The notes: a model not told the origin generated them from the sequence alone. DNA of 59,604 nt from Planctomycetaceae bacterium (GCA_902630355.1 CACOUL010000002.1:1-59604); one strand, 5' to 3'; positions 42,778 to 51,707 are shown, numbered from the stretch's first letter. Numbers and translations are program-made.

Positions 42778-45720
42778 ATGCTTAAGCGCTGTCTTCATAT
42801 CCTGCTGAGCCTTGTCGCCGTGGTGGTGAGCTATGGAGTTTATAGTTTGTTGGTCGCCCCTTGGATTGTGCCGGATACTCGCGTCGAAACCCCTCGAATC
42901 GACTTTCGTCAGTTTTCAAAATCACCGCGGCAAGTTAAATCTCTGGCACAATATTTCGACGCTGGGGACTGGGAAAGCAAACAGCCAATCGTCATCGAAA
43001 AACCGGAATTCGCCCTGCTGCTACAGAACTACGAAAGCACGGTTGATGAGCAACTGAAAATCAAGCCATGTACTTTTATCTTTTTTCCGGAGGGCCGATC
43101 TTCGAGCGTACAGGAGAAGCCGGTGGTCATTCTCCAGGCGCCGGAGGGTGCGATCCTCGATTTTGAGGGGGGGTGTGATCTTGCGCGTGCAAAGATCGGA
43201 CACCTCCAGGGAGGAAGACTCCTGGGCAAGGTATCGATAAAAAATCGCGACCCTCAAAATGATCCCGAAAAGCTTTTTGCGCTCACCACACGCGACGTCG
43301 AATTACGCGAAGACCGTTTATGGAGTCGGGATGAAGTCGTATTCCGGCTGGGCACAACCCGCGGCCACGGCCGCGGCCTACAAATGCAGTTCCGCCTCAA
43401 TAGCGAACCTGTCAGTACAGAAGCGGGTTCCGACATGCAGGCTCTCGAAAGAATTGAATTGGTCCAAGATGTACATCTTGCGTTGAATCTCGAATCAAAA
43501 CCTCTACTGCCTGCAGATCCGTTCAGCAAATCTGCCAAAGAGCAACCGCAACAAGTCGGCGCGACGCCGGTCGAAATACGCTGCGCAGGTCGATTTCGTT
43601 GGGATACTGCCAAAATGCTGGCAACGTTTGAGGACCAGGTCGACGTCATTCGAAGTCATCCGCAAGGCCCGCCCGATCGATTGACATGCGACACATTGGC
43701 CATTTACTTCGCGGAAAATCCAGCGGAGGCAAGGGCGCCAAAAAAGGCAGGCTCTTTCGATGCCAATATGAGCCCCTCTCGATTGATTGCCGATGGCAAT
43801 CCGGTTCAGATATCGACCCCTCAGTGGCAGTCGACTGCCATCGGACAACATCTCGAAGTCGAAATCGCCACTCGCCGATTAATTCTGCGCGGGCAGGCAC
43901 CCGTCACCCTGACGCATCAAGAAAGTTCACTGACGGCTATGGACATCGATTATCGGCCGGGTGCGGACGATGATCTCGGCACGCTGCAGGCAAGCGGCCC
44001 GGGCCGCTTGGTCTCTCGAGGGGAAGACGCTGGTTCTTCTTTCGAGGCAAGTTGGAAGAAAAAACTCGAGATGAAACCTCACGAAAAAGGGCAAGTGATC
44101 TCGATCTTGGGTGGTGGCCGCATTCAGCACGCCGAGTCGAGCGCACTGCAGGCTGAAAAAATTTGGTTGTGGCTCGATCGACTGCCCCGAAGCGAGCAAA
44201 GTGAAACGGCCCAAGAACGCACCGCATGGAAAAACTGGATTCCCCACTCGGCGCTTGCGGTCGAAAAAGTTCGTATGCACGGCGACAGGCTGGCCGCAGT
44301 TTCCGATCGACTTGAGGTATGGTTCGAACAACGAGCCGAGGAAGATTCTGAGTTGCCGGAAAATCGCCCGGCGAATAATTCGTTCTTGGGGTCGAGCTTT
44401 TCATCGCCCGAGAAAAACAACGTGAATGCAACGCAGAATCCTGCACTCCAGGAGAGCCAATATCAAATTCGAGGTGACCTGATTCAACTCACCGTCGCAC
44501 TCTCCGGACAGGGACGTCCGTCACCTACCGCGGCGAGCGTGTCGGGCAACGTTAAGCTCATCGAGCAGGGAACTGACCAGGCACCTTTCACCGTCCATGG
44601 CGACCATCTCGACTTATTCGATGCCGACACGTCGGAAGCGGTCGTTTCACTCACCGGCCAACCAGCGCGGGCCACGGGTCGTTCTGCAGCAATTACAGGA
44701 AACACGCTGCAGCTTGAACGAGGTACCGGACGGATGTGGGTTCGGGGGGCTGGCACGATGCAATTACCGCTCGATCGGGACCTGCAAGGCAAACCGCTCG
44801 ATACGGTTGAATTGCTCGATATTACCTGGAACGGGCAAATGCATTTCGATAGCCAAACTATCAGCTTCGACAAGGATGTTTTTGCAAAGACAAAAAACCA
44901 ACAACTGCGAACATCCAGTCTGAAGGTGACCTTGAACCGCCAACTTAATTTTTCGCAACCGATTGAACGAGATGCTCTCGAATTGCAGCAGATTTCCTGT
45001 ACGGGAGGCGTCCATCTGGTAAATCGGGAAGTGGAAAATGGTCGAGAACTTGCGTTCGATCAACTACAGACCGACGACTTAAATATCGAACAACCATCCG
45101 GTCGACTCGTCGCCCAAGGACCCGGTTTTCTCACCTCCGTCCGGGAAGGAAACGCCTCGACTTCTCCCTTGCGTCTCACAGGTACAGCCGACAAGACCTC
45201 CGCAAACCAAGAAACGAAGCGTGGCATCAATTACCTACGGGTTGACTTTTCTCGAGGACTCGCCGGCAATGTGCATCATCGAGAACTCACTTTTCTCGAG
45301 CGTGTACTGTGCACCTATGGTCCGGTAGCGCACCGCCAGGCCGAAGTGACCATTGATCCGGTGACGGGACCGGTGGGTGACCAGGTCGTCTTGAACTGCA
45401 ACCGCCTGACCGTACGGCAGATGGGGAAACCGCGGGGGACCGCACGACCGGTCGAAATGGAGGCAATCGGCGAATCGCTCGTCACCGGGGAGGGCTTCCG
45501 GGCAAGCGGGAATCGGATGACGTATACCACCGGTAAGGAATTGTTTGTTCTTGAAGGTGCGGATGGCACCTACGCGCAGCTGTTACGTCAAACCCAAGGG
45601 GCCCCACCCTCGAACCTCACGGCACAGAAAATCTATTTCTGGCGAAGCGAAAACAGGGTCCAGATGGACGGCATCCGACTCTTTAATGGCAACCTGCCAC
45701 CTGCCGAGGAAGGCAAGTAA
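42778..45720 (+). CDS. Very large LptC/LptA-like (OstA-fold) periplasmic bridge protein
   Basis: A 980-residue protein with one N-terminal membrane anchor (HILLSLVAVVVSYGVYSLLV) and a long extracytoplasmic part. Many segments have OstA/LptA-like beta strands: RFRWDTAKMLATFEDQVDVIR with LTCDTLAIYF, ISTPQWQSTAIGQHLEVEIATRRLIL, ARATGRSAAITGNTLQLERGTGRMWVRG and the final RASGNRMTYTTGKELFVLEG. Several units seem arrayed in tandem. By position it takes the place of lptC-lptA after kdsD-kdsC. E. coli LptC is 191 and LptA 185 aa, so this one is over twice their sum. ATG 42778. It may bridge a wide periplasm; this is inference. Confidence 0.7.
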   Translation: MLKRCLHILLSLVAVVVSYGVYSLLVAPWIVPDTRVETPRIDFRQFSKSPRQVKSLAQYFDAGDWESKQPIVIEKPEFALLLQNYESTVDEQLKIKPCTFIFFPEGRSSSVQEKPVVILQAPEGAILDFEGGCDLARAKIGHLQGGRLLGKVSIKNRDPQNDPEKLFALTTRDVELREDRLWSRDEVVFRLGTTRGHGRGLQMQFRLNSEPVSTEAGSDMQALERIELVQDVHLALNLESKPLLPADPFSKSAKEQPQQVGATPVEIRCAGRFRWDTAKMLATFEDQVDVIRSHPQGPPDRLTCDTLAIYFAENPAEARAPKKAGSFDANMSPSRLIADGNPVQISTPQWQSTAIGQHLEVEIATRRLILRGQAPVTLTHQESSLTAMDIDYRPGADDDLGTLQASGPGRLVSRGEDAGSSFEASWKKKLEMKPHEKGQVISILGGGRIQHAESSALQAEKIWLWLDRLPRSEQSETAQERTAWKNWIPHSALAVEKVRMHGDRLAAVSDRLEVWFEQRAEEDSELPENRPANNSFLGSSFSSPEKNNVNATQNPALQESQYQIRGDLIQLTVALSGQGRPSPTAASVSGNVKLIEQGTDQAPFTVHGDHLDLFDADTSEAVVSLTGQPARATGRSAAITGNTLQLERGTGRMWVRGAGTMQLPLDRDLQGKPLDTVELLDITWNGQMHFDSQTISFDKDVFAKTKNQQLRTSSLKVTLNRQLNFSQPIERDALELQQISCTGGVHLVNREVENGRELAFDQLQTDDLNIEQPSGRLVAQGPGFLTSVREGNASTSPLRLTGTADKTSANQETKRGINYLRVDFSRGLAGNVHHRELTFLERVLCTYGPVAHRQAEVTIDPVTGPVGDQVVLNCNRLTVRQMGKPRGTARPVEMEAIGESLVTGEGFRASGNRMTYTTGKELFVLEGADGTYAQLLRQTQGAPPSNLTAQKIYFWRSENRVQMDGIRLFNGNLPPAEEGK

Positions 45721-45736
45721 GGGCACTGCACAAGGG

Positions 45737-46477
45737 TCATTGCACCCGCCGCTCTTCTTGAGCCAATCGTGCCGCAAGAAAATCTATTGCCGGGGGCACC
45801 ATGTGTCTCTCATAGTCTGTCGCGGTGCCGTCGATTGCGGTTTCCAAATCGACTTCGTGGGGAATGCCCAGTGCAGAGAGCTTCATGCGAAGCCGTTGAG
45901 CACTTTCGAGCCAATCGGTTCCAGACGCATCGGCACAAAACCAAATGTTGCGGGGCCAATAGAGAGGGTGGATGTGAAGGGTTGCGGTATCCTGTCTCAC
46001 CGCCTCCTGATTTTGGTACATCTGATCCAACAAAGAATGCGGGTCCTGCCAACACCACTGGTGATCAATAAACGGGGTGATGGCGGCCACGAGAGGGAAC
46101 GTATCGGGATATTTGAAACTGAGCCTCAGACCGCCCTGCCCACCCATGCCGACGCCGAGCAACCCGATCCGGGGCGGCTTTGCATCCCAGTTGGAATCGA
46201 TCCACGGCACGATCTTGTTCAAAAGAAACTTTTCTGCAGAGTACGATGGGTCGAATTCCGAGCACAACTTATCGCTCCACCAACTCCTCGCAGCATAAGG
46301 AACGATGGCGCGTAATCCGTGTTTTTCGAACCGCTCTTCATAAGGGGCACGTCCTTGAAGCCCTTGCTGATCCAGGTCGTGCAAATAAATGAGAGTGAAA
46401 TTGCTTTGGCTGGGACTCGCCGGAGTGAATAGCTCACAACGGTGTCCGGCTATCTGTTGCTCGTTCCAGGTCCCCAT
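45737..46477 (-). CDS. Esterase-D-like alpha/beta-hydrolase fold, catalytic residues replaced
   Basis: A 246-residue cytoplasmic protein resembling esterase D/acetylesterase proteins: LIYLHDLDQQG, a VPYAARSWW loop, a FLLNKIVPWIDSNW helix, and the nucleophile elbow region LLGVGMGGQGGLRLSFKYPD. Active homologues have GxSMGG here; this protein has Gly 110 at the Ser position. The C-terminal His box (GGHxWxYW in relatives) reads DGTATDYERHM, so the His is also missing from its place. It is thus predicted not to be a serine hydrolase. ATG 46477. It converges on the LptC/A-like gene and is divergent from a glycosyltransferase. Confidence 0.75.
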   Translation of the reverse strand: MGTWNEQQIAGHRCELFTPASPSQSNFTLIYLHDLDQQGLQGRAPYEERFEKHGLRAIVPYAARSWWSDKLCSEFDPSYSAEKFLLNKIVPWIDSNWDAKPPRIGLLGVGMGGQGGLRLSFKYPDTFPLVAAITPFIDHQWCWQDPHSLLDQMYQNQEAVRQDTATLHIHPLYWPRNIWFCADASGTDWLESAQRLRMKLSALGIPHEVDLETAIDGTATDYERHMVPPAIDFLAARLAQEERRVQ

Positions 46478-46654
46478 CGCACACGAAATCCTCGCACTTA
46501 AAAAGAATCGGCTCTGTCGCAACGTTCCACGTATCGAAGTATTTTAGCCTCTCGGACTGACATGATCAGAGGGGACGACAAAAACCACCTTAGGCAACGT
46601 GTGTGCTGAAAATTCTGTTGATCGAGTGGTCATCGCGACGCTGATTTGCTGGGC

Positions 46655-46682
46655 TTTACACTACGCTTGTGGATTGTACATT
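46655..46682 (+). promoter_or_regulatory. Predicted promoter of the GT4 gene
   Basis: TTTACA (46655-46660, five of six) and TACATT (46677-46682, four of six) are 16 bases apart in the 329-base divergent gap 46478-46806. The leader would be about 118 bases. The rest of that gap shows nothing else I can name. Confidence 0.35.
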
Positions 46683-46806
46683 GGCCCGTGAAGCAGAGCG
46701 GAGCCTTTGCGTCAATTGCCAGCAGGTCTCTTCCATGCTCCCGCTGGAGATTCACGTACAGCTTTCCGTGGCACACTCGAACGAAAGTACAGCTTAGCCA
46801 GGTTTT

Positions 46807-47946
46807 ATGGTTCGCAAGCGGATCTTATCGGTACTCTCTTCGTGCGACGACGAGGGTGTTTGGCAGCAATGTGAGGGCGTCTCATCGCAACTTCCCGCCA
46901 GCGCGTATGATGCCCGTATTTGCCTGCTCTCGGGCAGTGTCGATGAGGAAAAACTTCTGCGGCAAAACGGCGGTCGCGTTTTCCTCGCTCGCCAAAATCG
47001 GAAGACCGATGGGTGGTGTGTGTGGCCGCTCTTGCGGCAAATGCGCAAGTTCAAACCCGATGTAGTTCACTTATGGGGTACCAATGCCTACCGTTACGGT
47101 TTGCCCATCGCGCGACTCTGCGGAATCGAAACCATTTTCTTCAGCATCTTCGACGCCAAGCCCGTCGCCTCCTTGTGGGGATTTGGTCTCGATCGCACCC
47201 TGTCGCGTTCGCTCACGAAAGTAATTGTGCCGAATCTTTCCATGGGACAGATGGCCGGTTTCGACTCCTGGCTCACACGAGACCAGTGGGCCGTCGTTCC
47301 CCCTGCCATTGAAAAGGCGGATGAGGCACCGCTCACGCGAACCGGTTTGCTTAAAGAATTGCGACTTCCCGATCATTGTCGGCTCATTGCAACAACCGAT
47401 TCGTTTCAATTCGGCAGTCGCGTGCACGATGCGATTTGGGCAACCGAATTATTAAAAGTGGCTGGACACAAAGTGCATGTGCTTATTTGCGGCAACGGGC
47501 CGCAGCGGCAGCGGATCGAAAACTTTTGCCGCCGCCTGCATCTTGAGGATCAGATTCACTTTGTCACCGATCATCGCCTGATCGCCGCGTCGCTGCATCA
47601 TATCGACCTTTTCTGGAACGTGAGCGAAGTTTCGGGCATCGTCCCGATGCTTTACGCGATGCGAAGAGGCATTCCGGTGATTGCTGCCAACACGCCCGTA
47701 CTTCGCACCTACATCCAAGACCAAGAGACCGGATTTATGGTCCCACTCGGCGACCGAGCAGCGCTCGCAAGTAAAACTCACGACTTACTCAATCACTTCG
47801 ACCGAGCAGAACAAGTAGGCGGGGCGGCACAAGCGGTCATCGGGACAGATTTCGATCCTCAAGCCACCCTGGAAAAATACATCGGCCTGTATCGGGCCCA
47901 CTTTGACCGCCACTCTCCATCCTGCACAAATACCCCAGACCCATAA
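46807..47946 (+). CDS. Glycosyltransferase, GT4 type
   Basis: GT-B fold transferase, 379 aa. The N-terminal half has VWPLLRQMRKFKPDVVHLWGTNAYRYGLPIARLCG. The C-terminal half has KVHVLICGNGPQRQRIENFCRRL, FVTDHRLIAASLHHIDLFWNVSE and the nucleotide-sugar block GIVPMLYAMRRGIPVIAANTPVLRTYI with ETGFMVPLGDRAALASK. The ExGIP-like element reads SGIVPML, so the conserved Glu seems replaced. No signal or membrane segment. It may add sugars to a surface polysaccharide, or work with the adjacent glgC in glucan synthesis. Donor and acceptor cannot be read. Confidence 0.82.
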   Translation: MVRKRILSVLSSCDDEGVWQQCEGVSSQLPASAYDARICLLSGSVDEEKLLRQNGGRVFLARQNRKTDGWCVWPLLRQMRKFKPDVVHLWGTNAYRYGLPIARLCGIETIFFSIFDAKPVASLWGFGLDRTLSRSLTKVIVPNLSMGQMAGFDSWLTRDQWAVVPPAIEKADEAPLTRTGLLKELRLPDHCRLIATTDSFQFGSRVHDAIWATELLKVAGHKVHVLICGNGPQRQRIENFCRRLHLEDQIHFVTDHRLIAASLHHIDLFWNVSEVSGIVPMLYAMRRGIPVIAANTPVLRTYIQDQETGFMVPLGDRAALASKTHDLLNHFDRAEQVGGAAQAVIGTDFDPQATLEKYIGLYRAHFDRHSPSCTNTPDP

Positions 47947-48000
47947 TGGCGTCTCTTTCCGCCGTGATCGAACGCATGTCCGGGTATCCGCGGAGGCAGG

Positions 48001-48031
48001 TGACCGAAGCGTCGTCAACGCGGGGTATAAT
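48001..48031 (+). promoter_or_regulatory. Predicted promoter of glgC
   Basis: A perfect TATAAT box lies at 48026-48031. A weak TGACCG at 48001-48006 sits 19 bases upstream, longer than ideal. The glgC leader would be about 90 bases. Confidence 0.45.
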
Positions 48032-48129
48032 CAAAGCTGCACCCTTCGTAAAATGCAGTCTCTGATCTTTTCGAAGCCGGCGGATTTCGCTTTCGATTTA
48101 TTTCAGCGTTCAGCAGACAACGATCCATT

Positions 48130-49380
48130 ATGCAAAATATTTTAGCAGTCATTCTGGCAGGTGGGAAAGGTTCGCGACTCGACCCCCTCACGCGCGATCG
48201 CGCAAAACCGGCCGTCCCCTTCGGTGGTGCGTACCGCATCATTGACTTTGCGCTCTCGAATACAATCAACAGCGGAATTCGAAATATTCTGGTTTTGACG
48301 CAGTACAAAGCGTTCAGCCTCGATCGTCATATCAATCAGGGCTGGCGCAATTTGTTTGTCAACCAACTCGGTGAAGCGATCCATATCGTGCCGCCACAAC
48401 AGCGTATCGATGAGCAGTGGTATCGCGGCACAGCGGACGCCGTTTATCAGAACATTTACGCGATTGAAAAGTTCCAGCCCGATTTTGTCGTGGTTCTTGC
48501 GGGCGACCATATTTACAAAATGAACTACGAAAAAATGCTCAGCTTTCATCGCGAGAAGAATGCTGACTTGACGATCGGAGCCCTCAAGGTAGAGCGGCAG
48601 GATGCAAAACAATTTGGCGTCATGGAAATTGATGAGGCGGGAAGGATTTGTGGTTTCGAGGAAAAGCCCGACGAACCCCGGCCTATTCCGGGAGATGCCG
48701 ACCATGCCCTCGCCTCGATGGGCATCTATATTTTCTCTGCGCGCTTTTTGTTTGAACAACTGTGCCACGATGCGACGAAGAGCGACAGTGCTCACGACTT
48801 CGGCAGAGACATTATTCCCTCGATTATTGAGTCGCATCGGGTCTTCGCTTTTCCCTTCCTGGATGAAAACAAGAAAATCAGTTCCTATTGGAGGGATGTG
48901 GGAACCCTCGATGCCTACTACGAAGCCAATATGGATTTGATCGCTGTTGATCCTTTACTGAACATGTACGACGAACAGTGGCCGATTCGTACTTACCAGC
49001 CGAATCTTCCGCCGCCCAAATTTATTTTCTCCGAACCGGGGGAGGAAGGCAGAAGAGGACAAGCACACGATAGTATCGTGTGTGCGGGAGCCATCCTTTC
49101 GGGAGGACGCGTTGAAAGGTCGATCGTGGGACCCAACACGCGGATCAACAGCTACGCCGATGTGCAGGATTCCATCCTGTTTGAAAGCATCGATATTGGC
49201 CGACACAGCAAAATCCGACGTGCGATTATCGATAAGGGTGTTGCGATTCCGCCTGAAACCGTGATCGGTTACGACCTAGAACACGACCGTGCGCGTGGAT
49301 TTTCAGTCACCGAAACGGGCATCACGGTTATTGCCAAAGGCGAAGGAGTCACCCACTTTGCCGCCCCGGCCGTCGGGTAA
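48130..49380 (+). CDS. glgC: Glucose-1-phosphate adenylyltransferase
   Basis: Makes ADP-glucose from ATP and glucose-1-phosphate for glycogen or trehalose-type glucans. The nucleotidyltransferase motif is AGGKGSRLDPLTRDRAKPAVPFGG (given in two parts for the N-terminal and substrate loops). FALSNTINSGIRNILVLTQY, the VLAGDHIYKMNYEKML block with the catalytic Asp, FGVMEIDEAGRI and YWRDVGTLDAYYEANMDL follow. The C-terminal part is a left-handed beta-helix with CAGAILSGGRVERSIVGPNT. Length 416 aa, normal. glgA is not seen; a GT4 gene lies upstream. Confidence 0.95.
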   Translation: MQNILAVILAGGKGSRLDPLTRDRAKPAVPFGGAYRIIDFALSNTINSGIRNILVLTQYKAFSLDRHINQGWRNLFVNQLGEAIHIVPPQQRIDEQWYRGTADAVYQNIYAIEKFQPDFVVVLAGDHIYKMNYEKMLSFHREKNADLTIGALKVERQDAKQFGVMEIDEAGRICGFEEKPDEPRPIPGDADHALASMGIYIFSARFLFEQLCHDATKSDSAHDFGRDIIPSIIESHRVFAFPFLDENKKISSYWRDVGTLDAYYEANMDLIAVDPLLNMYDEQWPIRTYQPNLPPPKFIFSEPGEEGRRGQAHDSIVCAGAILSGGRVERSIVGPNTRINSYADVQDSILFESIDIGRHSKIRRAIIDKGVAIPPETVIGYDLEHDRARGFSVTETGITVIAKGEGVTHFAAPAVG

Positions 49381-49459
49381 GTGACGATCGCGGGACATCA
49401 AAAACCACAATGATGACCCGCAGAGATTTCACACGATATCGCACGGGGCAGGCACAAAT

Positions 49460-49501
49460 AAAAAAAGCCCCCGGAATTGGCGTTCGGGTCCCAGGGGGGC
49501 T
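49460..49501 (-). terminator. Intrinsic terminator on the minus strand
   Basis: AGCCCCC at 49466-49472 pairs with GGGGGCT at 49495-49501; read on the minus strand the hairpin is followed by seven T. It would end the candidate RNA or read-through from the ferritin operon. On the plus strand there is no T-run, so it does not serve glgC. Confidence 0.8.
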
Positions 49502-49691
49502 AAGGACTCATGTTGCACCAAGTTCCGGGAGCGATTGGATTTCGCTCGAAGGATTCCCGTGGGCAAACACCTCACGGGGCATTTCCGTCATTTCACGTGA
49601 TTTGCATTTCCCTTCGACTAAGTTTTGTTCGCTGCTTTGCGCCTCGGACAAAACGAAAAGCATTGATCGCGTTTGCTCTGTCCGTCAGTCG
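49460..49691 (-). ncRNA. Candidate structured RNA, about 230 nt, family unknown
   Basis: A minus-strand transcription unit with a promoter at 49699-49727 and a terminator at 49460-49501 but no open frame of note. Foldable elements in 5' to 3' order: a ten-pair helix with a four-base bulge (49646-49655 with 49670-49683); a closing helix TCGAAGG/CCTTCGA (49546-49552 with 49611-49617) enclosing CCCGTG/CACGGG (49556-49561 with 49573-49578); a hairpin GAGCGA/TCGCTC (49529-49534 with 49542-49547), which shares two bases with the closing helix; then the terminator. I found no tmRNA, SRP RNA, RNase P or 6S hallmark. It could instead be the 3' trailer of the ferritin operon. Confidence 0.4.
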
Positions 49692-49698
49692 CGGCGGG

Positions 49699-49727
49699 AG
49701 AATATGGCAATCGCGGAACGGCGTCAA
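49699..49727 (-). promoter_or_regulatory. Predicted sigma-70 promoter of the candidate RNA
   Basis: Minus-strand TTGACG (49722-49727, five of six) and TATTCT (49699-49704, four of six) with an ideal 17-base spacer. Transcription would start near 49691. Confidence 0.5.
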
Positions 49728-49830
49728 GCCAGATTCTGACAATTGCAAAAAATATCTGCGGTCGCGGATTCCGCCTGATAATCAGCGATATTTCTGCAGT
49801 GGCCGCCGATTGCAATAACGTACAGCAGTG

Positions 49831-50316
49831 CTAGCTGGATGCAAATTTTTCAGCGTACTGAGGCACCCAAAGATCGACGAAGCTCTTGAAGTCTTCGATG
49901 TCGACCTCGCCCAATGGGCGAAAGTGATTCCTGTTATAGATCTCTTTGTTTCGGACCGTTCCTTTGGCAGCGATGTCCAAAACATGATGCGAACCAAAGG
50001 GTCTGACTACGATCTCAACGCGACTGAAGAAGTTTTCCCTTTTACTGTCGCTACTCACACCCACATCGTCGCGACTGCAACTCGCACCCCAACCACGATC
50101 ACCCACGACGGTCTGGCACACAAATCCAGGAATATATTTCGGCAGCCGGGAGAGGCACTGCTCTATGTAATCGGAGAGTTCGAGCCGATATTCATTGTGC
50201 AACCGTCGCAGCTCTTCCTCCGACATTGCATGCTGAAAATCGCGTGAATCTTTTAATTTACGATCACGCTGACCCCGGGCAATCGCTTTCTCCAATTGCC
50301 GATCCAATTCGTCCAT
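49831..50316 (-). CDS. Conserved-looking hypothetical protein next to ferritin
   Basis: A 161-residue soluble protein I do not recognise. The N-terminal 60 residues are helical and charged (MDELDRQLEKAIARGQRDRK, SEEELRRLHNEYRLELSDYIEQCL). The rest looks like an alpha-beta domain with RVEIVVRPFGSHHVLDIAAKGTVRNKEIYNRNH and three Cys or His-rich patches. No signal peptide. ATG 50316 lies five bases behind the ferritin stop, so the two genes are likely one operon and a link to iron handling is possible, though not shown by sequence. Confidence 0.75.
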   Translation of the reverse strand: MDELDRQLEKAIARGQRDRKLKDSRDFQHAMSEEELRRLHNEYRLELSDYIEQCLSRLPKYIPGFVCQTVVGDRGWGASCSRDDVGVSSDSKRENFFSRVEIVVRPFGSHHVLDIAAKGTVRNKEIYNRNHFRPLGEVDIEDFKSFVDLWVPQYAEKFASS

Positions 50317-50321
50317 CGAGA

Positions 50322-50846
50322 CTATTCTTCTCCGATTGAAATGGCATCGCCGGAACCTCCGGATCGACCGCCGAGGGCTTGATCCAAAATCAAAATCGCC
50401 GTTTTATCATCCTCGGCGATCTCTAATCTTCCGAGAATATCGATGATCGACTTTTCTTCCTCCACCTGCTCATCCAAAAACCACTTCAGATGGGCCTGCG
50501 TGGCGTAATCGTTTAAGTCACTCGCGAGAGCGTAGAGATTATTGATCGATTCGGTATTGTTTTTCTCCTGCTCCAGAGACGCCTCAAATACCGCTTTGAT
50601 CGAATCATATTCGACCTTCGGTTTCGGGATCGAATTGAGTTCGACGTTGCCGTTTCTGTCGAGCATATAGCGTAATAGCCGACGTGCGTGGGTCCGCTCC
50701 TCGTCACTCTGCGCAACCATCCAGGATGCAAACCCGGGCAGGTGTTCCGCATCCATGTAAAGGGCCATGCCCAGATAAATGTAGGAGGCCGAAAACTCGA
50801 GGTTGATTTGCTTATTGAGGGCCAGTTCTATTTCGGGTTTGAGCAT
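50322..50846 (-). CDS. ftnA: Non-haem ferritin
   Basis: Iron-storage protein that oxidises Fe(II) and keeps Fe(III) in a 24-mer cage. All ferroxidase residues sit at the E. coli FtnA positions: Glu 17, Glu 50, His 53, Glu 94, Gln 127 and Glu 130. The four-helix pattern and the WFLDEQVEEE block agree. Length 174 aa with a Gly/Ser-rich tail. There is no haem-binding Met at the bacterioferritin position that I can identify. CTGGAG upstream of ATG 50846 is a fair ribosome-binding site. I could not find a convincing Fur box upstream. Confidence 0.96.
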   Translation of the reverse strand: MLKPEIELALNKQINLEFSASYIYLGMALYMDAEHLPGFASWMVAQSDEERTHARRLLRYMLDRNGNVELNSIPKPKVEYDSIKAVFEASLEQEKNNTESINNLYALASDLNDYATQAHLKWFLDEQVEEEKSIIDILGRLEIAEDDKTAILILDQALGGRSGGSGDAISIGEE

Positions 50847-51201
50847 CGTCGGATATCTCCAGTGAAACCAGTGCCGAAAAAATGGGGGGTGCTAGCTTAA
50901 GTAGTCTATCAAACAACCACCTGTTGACCAGTCGCCTGGGATGGGAACTTGGGGCTCAAAATATATCTTTGATGACCCGGTGCACCCGTACCCGCCGAGT
51001 CTCGTAGCGAACCGATTGAGGGGATTGGTTTCATGAAACGCAATCTCATTTAGTGACGGTCTCGACTTCTTCCATCTCATGATTGCGATTGCTGCAGCGG
51101 AGGCAAAAGCATCCGACTGCCGTCTACCGAGCACCCGAGGCCGGACATCGGAACTTTATTAAGCTTTGCGTGAAACGCCTCATTTGTGAATTCTGCTATC
51201 G
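50847..51201. other. Intergenic region of 355 bases
   Basis: Divergent gap between ferritin and a small hypothetical gene. The open frames in it are short and featureless. I see no tRNA, strong promoter or repeat here; the ferritin promoter should lie in its left part. Confidence 0.4.
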
Positions 51202-51558
51202 ATGCTGTCAATAAAAACTGATTATTCGGACTATTTTGACCGAACGTTTCAGATGGTACGAGACGATAAATGGAACACGGTTGCAGGGAGGCTGTTTGAC
51301 CAAGCAAGGATGCTTTCGATGGTTACAAATCACCTCAAGGTCTATCACGGGCCTCAAGTCGTAGACGCAACACAGATTGGCCCCGAAACGGCCGATTCCA
51401 TCTCGGTGCCTTTAGGGCAGATATTCCCCCTTTTGGCTGAAGCCGTCCAAAGCAATCGTGCTTGGCTTCAAGACTTTTCGGACGACGATGTGACCATCTC
51501 GACCGACTTGTACGAGGTGATTTTGGCATATCAGCATTTTCGCCGGCCGTCCGCGTAA
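51202..51558 (+). CDS. Small hypothetical protein
   Basis: A 118-residue soluble protein, slightly acidic and mostly helical by pattern (YSDYFDRTFQMVRDDKWNTVAGRLFDQARMLSMVTNHLK, here over 20 only in part). I do not recognise it. It begins at ATG 51202 without a clear ribosome-binding site; ATG 51253 is an alternative. A strong intrinsic terminator 27 bases behind the stop supports a real transcription unit. Confidence 0.55.
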   Translation: MLSIKTDYSDYFDRTFQMVRDDKWNTVAGRLFDQARMLSMVTNHLKVYHGPQVVDATQIGPETADSISVPLGQIFPLLAEAVQSNRAWLQDFSDDDVTISTDLYEVILAYQHFRRPSA

Positions 51559-51584
51559 ATCCGGGCAAAAGACAAAGCACAACG

Positions 51585-51616
51585 CCCGAGTTCCTCAGGG
51601 ACTCGGGTTTTTTTTT
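51585..51616 (+). terminator. Strong intrinsic terminator
   Basis: CCCGAGT (51585-51591) pairs with ACTCGGG (51601-51607), followed by nine T. It ends the small hypothetical gene. Confidence 0.9.
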
Positions 51617-51707
51617 GCCTCGGTACGTACAATTCATTTGCGATGTGAGTCGCATCTGACGGTGATTTGACGCCGATTGTGTCCTTCAGCCTCCAAATAA
51701 TTTCCAG

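Noticed and set aside
49460-49691. Identification of the candidate RNA as tmRNA, SRP RNA, RNase P RNA or 6S RNA
   Set aside because: No tRNA-like ends with TTCGA arm, no SRP Alu/S-domain loop, no RNase P core sequences and no single long rod with a central bubble could be seen.
50847-50960. Fur-like box before ferritin
   Set aside because: No sequence with a convincing match to the 19-base Fur consensus was found by eye.
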